Positions 26,909 through 32,512 of a DNA stretch of 64,000 bases are shown here, one piece after another. Source of the stretch: Ignavibacteriota bacterium. GTDB taxonomy: Bacteria > Bacteroidota > Ignavibacteria > UBA10030 > SZUA-254. The position numbers and the translations under genes are program-made. The notes under the pieces were generated by a model, which saw only the letters and a program-made list of their open reading frames with translations, had not been told where the DNA came from and did no database searches. Numbering within the stretch: the stretch's first letter is position 1; each line of letters starts with the position of its first letter. Location of the stretch: NCBI GenBank assembly GCA_025358305.1, contig JANYJZ010000035.1:106329-170328 (forward strand), written 5' to 3'.

Positions 26909-27487
26909 ATGGACAACAAGTATGAACAAAGCATCGACCTCCTCAGAGAGGACCTTGCGGAGCTACAAGCTAAGGCGACCGAAATTCAGTTCACTATTCA
27001 CGCCACGATGAAGATGATCAATCGCTTCCTTGTCAAGTCTGGCGAGGAGGAGGAGTTCAAGGATCTCTCCCAGGGGCCCGGAATCTCCAATGTCGCTACT
27101 TCTGGCGCTGTGGCTTCTTCTGGTGGAGGGGGGAACGTCTCATCGCGGATTGAAATCGGTGATTTCATCAGTGTGCCGCTTACGAAAGCGGTCAGAAAGA
27201 TCATCGAAATGAACGATAGAAAGCCTATGCTATGGTCCGCCATAGTAGAGGCCCTAAGGAAGGGTGGGCATCCGAAAGTCAAAACCGCACCGGACGAGAA
27301 GAAAGCTCGCCTTATCATTCTAAGAGCGACGGGATGGTTCTTCTTCCAGAAGCCAGATTTCTTTGGCTTGCGAGAAAGAAGTGCTGTGAAAAAGCCCAAA
27401 ACGAGCGCAAAGTCGGACGAAACGAATGGGGTAAATAGCGATGCGGAGGTGGATCTGGATTCGGAGAACCCACCGAAAAAGCAATAA
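26909..27487 (+). CDS. passenger protein of unknown function
   Basis: 192 aa. Predicted N-terminal coiled coil (about 5-40), a Gly/Ser-rich linker (about 62-80), a compact central region (about 85-150) with PLTKAVRKIIEMNDRKPMLW and ILRATGWFFFQ that could be a winged helix, and a polar acidic tail. AAAGGG precedes the ATG. No family recognised. It lies between the 78-aa gene and the structured region inside the transposon. Confidence 0.65.
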   Translation: MDNKYEQSIDLLREDLAELQAKATEIQFTIHATMKMINRFLVKSGEEEEFKDLSQGPGISNVATSGAVASSGGGGNVSSRIEIGDFISVPLTKAVRKIIEMNDRKPMLWSAIVEALRKGGHPKVKTAPDEKKARLIILRATGWFFFQKPDFFGLRERSAVKKPKTSAKSDETNGVNSDAEVDLDSENPPKKQ

Positions 27488-27491
27488 AAAA

Positions 27492-27517
27492 CCCTTGAAG
27501 TGGTCAGACTTCAAGGG
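27492..27517 (-). terminator. terminator-like hairpin read on the minus strand
   Basis: CCCTTGAAG (27492-27500), 8-nt loop, CTTCAAGGG (27509-27517). On the minus strand it is followed by TTTTTT (27491-27486); on plus it follows the stop of the 192-aa gene without a T run. May end leftward transcription from the transposon interior. Confidence 0.6.
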
Positions 27518-27537
27518 CCATTAACTCACGCGTGCAT

Positions 27538-27607
27538 ACACTTATCAAGCTGCACAACGTTTCGCCGTATCTTTAATATACGAATCGTTGTCGGCTTGTG
27601 CAAGTGT
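27538..27607. repeat. 70-nt imperfect hairpin, possible structured RNA or DNA site
   Basis: Nested complementary segments: ACACTT/AAGTGT (27538-27543 with 27602-27607), CAAGC/GCTTG (27546-27550 with 27594-27598), ACAACG/CGTTGT (27554-27559 with 27586-27591), and an apical CGTAT/ATACG (27566-27570 with 27578-27582). Small internal loops separate the helices. Confidence 0.55.
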
Positions 27608-27639
27608 CAATCTTAAAAATGCCTCTGAGAGGAGGGCAC

Positions 27640-27735
27640 ATGAGCCGACATCACAAGTGGAAACGCGATAAACCTCAGAAAAAGAGGGTTTATCTCCTTC
27701 CCAAGTGGATTGTACGCATACCGTTGAGACTGTAA
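27640..27735 (+). CDS. possible 31-aa basic peptide
   Basis: ATG preceded by GAGGAGG (27629-27635) at good spacing, the strongest ribosome site in the transposon. The peptide has about twelve Lys/Arg/His residues in its first half, then an aromatic-aliphatic stretch (VYLLPKWIVRIPLRL). It lies downstream of the long hairpin and ends before the 27789 terminator. Could be a small toxin, a leader peptide, or spurious. Confidence 0.4.
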   Translation: MSRHHKWKRDKPQKKRVYLLPKWIVRIPLRL

Positions 27736-27788
27736 CTTGGTAAACGGTAGCGGTTCGAGCGCGGACGATTGCTGAACGCCGCGTAATT

Positions 27789-27826
27789 ATGCCCCCAACT
27801 CGATGGTCTGACTTGGGGGCATTTTT
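27789..27826 (+). terminator. rho-independent terminator
   Basis: ATGCCCCCAA (27789-27798) pairs with TTGGGGGCAT (27813-27822), followed by TTTTT. Ends plus-strand transcription before the transposase promoter. Its loop contains TGGTCTGACTT, close to TGGTCAGACTT in the 27492 hairpin. Confidence 0.8.
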
Positions 27827-27900
27827 ATCTTCTGTTTAGAAAGAACGAACGAGCAAATTTCGTCACATTCAAAGGCATCAAATTAAACTGAACTTTATGC

Positions 27901-27929
27901 TTGACTTCTTAAGCAAGAAATGTTATATT
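27901..27929 (+). promoter_or_regulatory. transposase promoter
   Basis: TTGACT (27901-27906), 17-nt spacer, TATATT (27924-27929). Transcription would start near 27936, which excludes the upstream in-frame ATG at 27897 and supports ATG 27954. Confidence 0.75.
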
Positions 27930-27953
27930 GATGGTAGAACAATTGAGGCTACC

Positions 27954-28781
27954 ATGAACAGATTATCACTCGAAAAACGTACTCAGATCATCGGCCTTCT
28001 CTGCGAGGGAACGAGCCTCCGCGCTACGTCCAGACTCGCTGAGGTTTCGATTAATACCGTGACGAAGCTACTCGTTGATGTTGGTTCGCATTGTGCATGG
28101 TATCACAACGAGACGGTTAAGAATCTGAAAACGAAGCGGGTGGAATGTGACGAGATATGGAGCTTTGTCTATGCCAAACAGAAGAACGTGCCCGAAGAAA
28201 TGAAGGACCGGAAGGACGTAGGGGATGTGTGGACATGGACGGCGATTGATGCCGATTCAAAGCTTATCATTTCGTACATGGTTGGCGAACGCAACGCGAC
28301 CTACGCAAATATGTTCATGCAGGACGTTGCCTCACGCCTCTCCAATCGCGTACAGTTGACCACAGACGGGTTGAAAGTGTATATCGAAGCGGTAGAGAAC
28401 GCTTTTGGAGGAGATATTGACTACGCTCAGTTAGTGAAGATTTACGGCGAGGCTCCGGGCGGAGAGAAGCGGTATAGTCCTGCGGAATGTACTGGAACGA
28501 AGAAGGAAACTTGCCAGGGAAAGCCGAACCCGAAGCTCATTTCAACGAGCTACGTTGAGCGGCAGAACCTCACGATGAGAATGTCAATGCGTAGATTCAC
28601 GCGCCTCACAAACGCCTTTTCAAAGAAGCTTGAGAACCACGAACACGCGATTGCGCTCCACTTCATGTATTACAATTTTGTGCGTATTCACAAAACTCTG
28701 AGGGTTACACCGGCAATGGAGGCGGGAATTACTAAGAAATTGTGGACAATCGAGGATCTATCAATGCTCACCGAGAAGTGA
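27954..28781 (+). CDS. IS1-family DDE transposase
   Basis: 275 aa in one uninterrupted frame, unlike classical IS1, which needs a frameshift. N-terminal helix-turn-helix (about 5-42: EKRTQIIGLLCEGTS, EVSINTVTKLL), then a DDE domain: D66 in VECDEIW, D138 in LTTDGLKVY and E202 in TSYVERQNLTMRM. It resembles the single-ORF transposases annotated as IS1 family in many environmental genomes. Expected to act on the 18-bp ends at 26384 and 30225. Convergent with the chaperone gene 10 nt away. Confidence 0.88.
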   Translation: MNRLSLEKRTQIIGLLCEGTSLRATSRLAEVSINTVTKLLVDVGSHCAWYHNETVKNLKTKRVECDEIWSFVYAKQKNVPEEMKDRKDVGDVWTWTAIDADSKLIISYMVGERNATYANMFMQDVASRLSNRVQLTTDGLKVYIEAVENAFGGDIDYAQLVKIYGEAPGGEKRYSPAECTGTKKETCQGKPNPKLISTSYVERQNLTMRMSMRRFTRLTNAFSKKLENHEHAIALHFMYYNFVRIHKTLRVTPAMEAGITKKLWTIEDLSMLTEK

Positions 28782-28791
28782 GTATTGGCTA

Positions 28792-29220
28792 TTAGACCTT
28801 AGAGGGTTCAGTCACCGGCTGATTCACGGGTTCCTTCGATGGCACAAAACTAACCAATGGAACGATTACGGGAGGCATGTTCGCCTGGGCTGTGTAGGTT
28901 GTGATGAGTGCTCTGGCGTAGGGGTACAAAATCGCAGGAGCGTTATACTTACAGAACTGAGAAAATATCTCATCCGACACGCTCTTGGAGGCTTCAAATC
29001 CGCCATGAACTTCAAGAAAAAGTCTAAATACCTCTGCTTTATCGGTAATCCTAATCAGCAATCTGATTTCAATAAATCTATTGTTATCCTTGGAGAAGTT
29101 TTGCTGAACCTCAACCTCTTGATGGTATTCCACATTTGATTGAGAGTAAAAGCCCTCTTTCACATCGATCTCTATGTGCGGAACCCTGAATCCCAAAAAT
29201 TTTACTGCTGAATCCTCCAT
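28792..29220 (-). CDS. SecB-like chaperone of a toxin-antitoxin-chaperone system
   Basis: 142 aa, SecB fold by pattern: beta-strand-rich N-terminal half (FRVPHIEIDV, NRFIEIRLLIRI), EVHGGFEA, then the diagnostic YPYARALIT (99-107) and NMPPVIVPLVSF helix-strand end. The Pro/Thr-rich last 18 residues vary in the family. Third gene of the operon, 2 nt after the antitoxin candidate. In TAC systems such chaperones fold and protect the antitoxin; general export SecB genes do not sit in such cassettes. Likely CmdC counterpart. Confidence 0.83.
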   Translation of the reverse strand: MEDSAVKFLGFRVPHIEIDVKEGFYSQSNVEYHQEVEVQQNFSKDNNRFIEIRLLIRITDKAEVFRLFLEVHGGFEASKSVSDEIFSQFCKYNAPAILYPYARALITTYTAQANMPPVIVPLVSFVPSKEPVNQPVTEPSKV

Positions 29221-29222
29221 GT

Positions 29223-29501
29223 TTACGCGGCCAAATAGGCAAAAGTAGATTCAGTTAAAACGACAGGTGCTTCATTTGATGAGTTGATTGTTGATACTTG
29301 TGTCGTCTTTCCTAATAGGAGATAATCAACGGTTGCCATGATCCGAGCCTTAGAATAACTAAATCGAACCTCATGGAACTCGTCGGTTACATGAATATCC
29401 GGCATGTCCGCGATCTCCGCATGGCGTCGAAAATACTCATCCACAGTCATCGACTTGACTTCTGTAAGAATATCAAGTAGAACCTTCTCACCCGTTGACA
29501 T
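29223..29501 (-). CDS. antitoxin candidate of the TAC operon
   Basis: 92 aa, no recognised domain. Helical, charged N-terminus (KVLLDILTEVKSMTVDEYF), a middle part FHEVRFSYSKARIMATVDYL, and a hydrophobic C-terminal stretch (PVVLTESTFAYLAA) where TAC antitoxins carry the chaperone-addiction segment. Overlaps the toxin gene by 14 nt and lies 2 nt before the chaperone gene, so translation is probably coupled. Antitoxin role is inferred from position, size and the flanking genes. Confidence 0.68.
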   Translation of the reverse strand: MSTGEKVLLDILTEVKSMTVDEYFRRHAEIADMPDIHVTDEFHEVRFSYSKARIMATVDYLLLGKTTQVSTINSSNEAPVVLTESTFAYLAA

Positions 29502-30015
29502 TTGAACTCCCCTCTTTTAGTAATGTGGTACTCTTGATGCAATCAACCTTCTTTACACAAATCTGAACCTGTGGATGCTGAACGAGCTTGCGCATATATC
29601 CATCTTCTCTCCTTGCATTGAAGCAGCCCCGTATTACATCCAAATCGTCGCGCTTTGCTATTGCAGTAAAAATCCACTGTTCATTGAAGGTTTGTATCGC
29701 TTCTCGCTGCCGGTGAATTTCCATCAACTGATTCTTGATTTCGTCATATAGCGCTCTGTGTGATTTATCGGCCGCTATGTCAAGATAATTGTCCGATTCA
29801 ATCTCTACCTTGAAAACCGCCCAATTACTTTGCTTTCTAACACTTACAACCCAACTTCTTGCTTCGTCCTTCCCGTACGTAAGGGGCTGGGCATCACCAA
29901 AAAAATACACGCCTGAGCCCATCCATTCTTTTTCACCAGAGAGCCGAAATCCGTTCGCCTTTATGCTTTCTACATTATCTTGAGTGGTCCCATGATAACC
30001 AGTACATTTGAGCAT
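29488..30015 (-). CDS. ADP-ribosyltransferase-like toxin (CmdT-like) of the TAC operon
   Basis: 175 aa from ATG 30015. ART/PARP-type NAD-binding core: YHGTT (7-11, H8), ESIKANGFRLS, and GSGVYFFGDA (33-42, Y37), corresponding to the H and Y of the H-Y-E triad. The third catalytic residue is unclear: the strand where Glu is expected reads VQICV (150-154). A GTG at 30048 would add 11 residues but falls in the promoter -10 region, so the shorter start is preferred. First gene of toxin-antitoxin-chaperone. CmdT of E. coli ADP-ribosylates mRNA; the same target here is inferred. Confidence 0.75.
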   Translation of the reverse strand: MLKCTGYHGTTQDNVESIKANGFRLSGEKEWMGSGVYFFGDAQPLTYGKDEARSWVVSVRKQSNWAVFKVEIESDNYLDIAADKSHRALYDEIKNQLMEIHRQREAIQTFNEQWIFTAIAKRDDLDVIRGCFNARREDGYMRKLVQHPQVQICVKKVDCIKSTTLLKEGSSNVNG

Positions 30016-30048
30016 AAAAACACTGGAAATAGGATGATATTTGGGCAC

Positions 30049-30077
30049 AACTTAACATTAAGCACTGCAAATGTCAA
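30049..30077 (-). promoter_or_regulatory. promoter of the toxin-antitoxin-chaperone operon
   Basis: On the minus strand TTGACA (30077-30072, consensus), a 17-nt spacer and TAAGTT (30054-30049). Transcription would begin near 30042, giving a leader of about 27 nt to ATG 30015. Confidence 0.65.
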
Positions 30078-30207
30078 GTCTGAGGGTGATGGGTGGCAGA
30101 GCGGCCGAGAGTAATTCGTAACTCAATATAGTAAAATCGTTGATAATTATCAACGCGAAAAAGCCGTTCGCTGGTCCAATCGCTTCTCCCAAAAAAAACG
30201 GTCACGC

Positions 30208-30225
30208 TCAAACTGAGACACTACC
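30208..30225 (-). repeat. transposon terminal inverted repeat, right
   Basis: TCAAACTGAGACACTACC on plus, the exact complement of 26384-26401. Followed by the duplicated CAAGGAAG (30226-30233). Confidence 0.9.
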
Positions 30226-30233
30226 CAAGGAAG
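30226..30233. repeat. target-site duplication, right copy
   Basis: CAAGGAAG, identical to 26376-26383. The empty site would be a single copy of this octamer between the HTH gene and the integrase gene. Confidence 0.88.
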
Positions 30234-30313
30234 AAATACTAATCTATTCCATGTGTATGCCCTTACTTTCTCATGCTTACGGATTGTCTCCTTCTTATTC
30301 CGCCACCGCATCC

Positions 30314-31381
30314 TTATCCTAGCATAGGCAGAAGATCAACAGCTTGCTGCTTCTTTTCGTCGATGATCTTGGCATAGATTTGTGTCGTCCGTAGGTCTCT
30401 ATGTCCGAGCAGCTTGGAGGTCGTATAAAGATCGACACCGTACGTAAGAGAGAGCGTGGCGAAGGTGTGTCGTGCCTTGTGAAACGACAATCGTTTCCCC
30501 AGCGCAGCCCTTTCGGCCCACCGCTTCAGAGCTTTATCAGTCGTTGACTGCCGAGGCATGAAGAACACAGTCTTCTCCGCATACTCCTTGCCCACTGTTT
30601 CGCCTTTCCCAACTTGCGCCTGATCTTCCAGCATAAGTATTGCTTGGGCTCCCAGAGGAAGTCTCTCAGAGTTGCCCGTCTTATGTTGCGTGAATTCCAG
30701 ATGATTATCCTTCACCTTGTCCCAAGTCAAGGTCAGAATATCGCCGTACCTCAGACCCGTGAAGCAGGAAAACAAAAACGCATTACGCACGTTACGATTC
30801 TCACAGGCAGTCGCCGCCAGACGTCGAACCTCCTCCAACGTCAGAAATTTGGGGAGCGTGTCGACTTTCTTGATCGTTATAAACTGTGCCGGATTCTGTA
30901 GGATAATGTCATGACGAACCGCATGGTACAACGCGGTCTTAAGTATCGAGAAGTACTTTTGTGCTGTGTTTTGTGAGACCTCAGACAGAAGGTAATCCTT
31001 AAAATTCTCTAAGTACCCTCTTGTCAGTTGTCCAAAAACAACAGTGTCGCCGCCGGCGAACGAGATGAATCTCGCCAGTACATTGTCCCAACAGTTCTTC
31101 ATCCCTTCAGACCGTGCCTTATCCCGTAGCTCTCGGACGTAGCTGACAAAATTGGCGTTCCGATTCAGACCCGCGCTCAGCCCGTGATAACTTGCCTGAA
31201 GTTCAAGCTCACGTTTCGCGCGGATGCTCTCTGCCATCCTAAGCGTTTCACGATTGTGAAATCGATCACCGGTCAGGTACAGCTTGAGGAGCTCTTTTCT
31301 TCTTGCTCCGTTCTGATAGATGTCAAGAAATAGGCATGTCTTCCCACTAGGGAAGACCCGCTTCCGTAGTGTCACGCTCAT
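30314..31381 (-). CDS. tyrosine-type site-specific integrase
   Basis: 355 aa. N-terminal arm-binding region, a SAM-like core-binding domain (about 75-170) and a catalytic domain with the full set R211 (TGLRYGD), K234, H301-x2-R304 (HKARHTF), H327 (LLGHRD) and nucleophile Y336 (TQIYAKI). Phage-integrase family in the style of Bacteroidota mobile elements. Encoded at the right end of the island, 167 nt from the att repeat, reading inwards. Drives recombination at tRNA-Gly. Confidence 0.93.
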   Translation of the reverse strand: MSVTLRKRVFPSGKTCLFLDIYQNGARRKELLKLYLTGDRFHNRETLRMAESIRAKRELELQASYHGLSAGLNRNANFVSYVRELRDKARSEGMKNCWDNVLARFISFAGGDTVVFGQLTRGYLENFKDYLLSEVSQNTAQKYFSILKTALYHAVRHDIILQNPAQFITIKKVDTLPKFLTLEEVRRLAATACENRNVRNAFLFSCFTGLRYGDILTLTWDKVKDNHLEFTQHKTGNSERLPLGAQAILMLEDQAQVGKGETVGKEYAEKTVFFMPRQSTTDKALKRWAERAALGKRLSFHKARHTFATLSLTYGVDLYTTSKLLGHRDLRTTQIYAKIIDEKKQQAVDLLPMLG

Positions 31382-31403
31382 GAGTTTTCATCCCCTCATT
31401 CAT

Positions 31404-31428
31404 GGGACAAATAAGGGACAAAAACTCT
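31404..31428. repeat. right copy of the tandem GGGACAAA repeat
   Basis: GGGACAAATAA followed by GGGACAAAAACTCT; differs from 22381-22405 at one position. It lies 23 nt upstream of the integrase start, so integrase binding here could also repress its own gene. Confidence 0.55.
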
Positions 31429-31547
31429 CCGTCCACAAGCAAAGAAGGGTAACCATCCGATAGATGATCACCCTCAATCTTGTGAAAACAGTACTCTTTG
31501 TTGCCTTTTCTAACTCTTGCTTTCTCTTGCTACACCGCTTACCTCGA

Positions 31548-31567
31548 TACCGCTGAATTACTCCCGC
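31548..31567. repeat. right attachment site (20-nt tRNA-Gly 5' fragment)
   Basis: TACCGCTGAATTACTCCCGC, identical to 22300-22319. It is only the 5' end of the tRNA and cannot form one. Confidence 0.88.
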
Positions 31568-31669
31568 GCGTCTTTTTCGCCTATTTTTGTGCTTCTAGAT
31601 TGGCTTTAAGTGATATTCCAGTTTCGTGTGACGGATGTGCGACGTCGTTACCTCATCAAAGTTCGAAAT

Positions 31670-31698
31670 AATATAAACCTTTCTTGCTGAATTTGCAA
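31670..31698 (-). promoter_or_regulatory. probable original chromosomal tRNA-Gly promoter, now orphaned
   Basis: On the minus strand TTGCAA (31698-31693), 17-nt spacer, TATATT (31675-31670), about 100 nt before the 20-nt tRNA fragment. Same spacing and nearly the same sequence as 22421-22449. It now reads into the island towards the integrase gene. Confidence 0.6.
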
Positions 31699-31844
31699 TT
31701 GACACCTCTAAACAGTATTGGAACATTACAGCTTAAATAAATTAGATGAAGTGTGGGGGTTTCTGATCATTCCTACCGAGCATTCGTATTCAGCTAACCG
31801 TAAAACTCCATTGTCTCTCACTGGCACGAATGGCCGATCGTCGG

Positions 31845-32441
31845 TTAGCGATCATCTAATCCCCTTCCATCGAGAATTTGCTGCATACATTTTACAACCC
31901 TCGACTCCCGAGTTTTGGATTGTTTGGGTGCAGAAAAATAAAGATTGTATGCTCTTTGCCGTCCCGGCGTCAATGCAGCAAAAGCAGTTTTCAAGGCAGG
32001 CATTGCATCTAATCTATTTTGAAATTCCTCGGGAAATATGAGTTCTGTATTCTTTTTAAAATTCACTTTCAAACCGGCCTTTTCCACTTCGATGGCTTCG
32101 TAGATATAGGCTTTCAAGATAGTTTTCATCTTGACTATTTCTCGAACATTGGTGAACCGAATCTGGCGCCCGGCCTGCACATTCTCCGTTTGTTGGATGA
32201 GAACACCATTGGCATCATCTAACAAGGCACCCTTGATGAACAACAGCGCACAATAGTCTTTAAATCCATGTATCAATACTACGTTCTTCTTCTGAAACGC
32301 GTAACAAGGACCACCCCACTTCAATTCTTCGGTCAGCTCTGTGTCAAGAATGATCGTTCTCAATTTCTCAAATTCGCCCTGCCACTTCTTGGCTTTACGA
32401 AAATAGAACTCAACTTTGGGATTCATTCTACTTGTTGTCAT
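31845..32441 (-). CDS. YdeI/OmpD-associated family protein (DUF1801-like)
   Basis: 198 aa. The conserved family run is clear: MNPKVEFYFRKAKKW, LTEELKWGGPCYAF, VVLIHGFKDYCALLFIKGAL, RQIRFTNVREI, KAYIYEAIEVEKAGLKV and the C-terminal LTPGRQRAYNLYFSAPKQSK. Cytoplasmic; function poorly known. ATG 32426 (MNPKV) matches the family start; ATG 32441 adds five residues. First chromosomal gene outside the island. Confidence 0.85.
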   Translation of the reverse strand: MTTSRMNPKVEFYFRKAKKWQGEFEKLRTIILDTELTEELKWGGPCYAFQKKNVVLIHGFKDYCALLFIKGALLDDANGVLIQQTENVQAGRQIRFTNVREIVKMKTILKAYIYEAIEVEKAGLKVNFKKNTELIFPEEFQNRLDAMPALKTAFAALTPGRQRAYNLYFSAPKQSKTRESRVVKCMQQILDGRGLDDR

Positions 32442-32512
32442 AGCATGTCATTCTAATATGTTTACCCTGTCTGGCTGACGGCCAGATACGAATCCATTCT
32501 GAAACTTGGACC

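Larger units (their letters stand above)
27488..27953. other. gene-poor structured centre of the transposon
   Basis: 466 nt between the 192-aa gene and the transposase. In order: a minus-strand terminator hairpin, a long imperfect hairpin, a 31-codon ORF with a strong ribosome site, a plus-strand terminator and the transposase promoter. Each is listed separately. Confidence 0.6.
26384..30225. mobile_element. IS1-family transposon with passenger genes (3.84 kb)
   Basis: Perfect 18-bp terminal inverted repeats (GGTAGTGTCTCAGTTTGA at 26384-26401, its complement at 30208-30225) flanked by the 8-bp duplication CAAGGAAG. Inside: two plus-strand genes, a structured region with a 31-codon ORF, the IS1-like transposase, and a minus-strand toxin-antitoxin-chaperone operon. 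No inner copy of the terminal repeat was found near the transposase, so the whole 3.84 kb appears to be the mobile unit. Confidence 0.88.
22300..31567. mobile_element. genomic island integrated in the 5' end of tRNA-Gly
   Basis: Bounded by the 20-bp direct repeat TACCGCTGAATTACTCCCGC. Contains a tyrosine integrase at the right end, an excisionase-like HTH protein, an HUH Rep, TIR and Imm32-like cargo, and a nested IS1-family transposon (26384-30225). Base composition is visibly more AT-rich than the flanks and codon use differs. Without the transposon and its duplication the island is about 5.4 kb. The gap 24378-24649 has no gene I can support. Confidence 0.88.

Noticed and set aside
27538..27607. 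Hairpin considered as an integron attC site
   Set aside because: The arms lack the RYYYAAC and GTTRRRY boxes and no IntI-type integrase is present; the only tyrosine recombinase belongs to the island.
31548..31567. Second tRNA-Gly gene at the right island end
   Set aside because: Only the first 20 nt of the tRNA are present; the rest of the fold is missing.
31718..32041. 107-codon plus-strand frame at the right flank of the island
   Set aside because: Overlaps the well-supported YdeI-family gene on the other strand.
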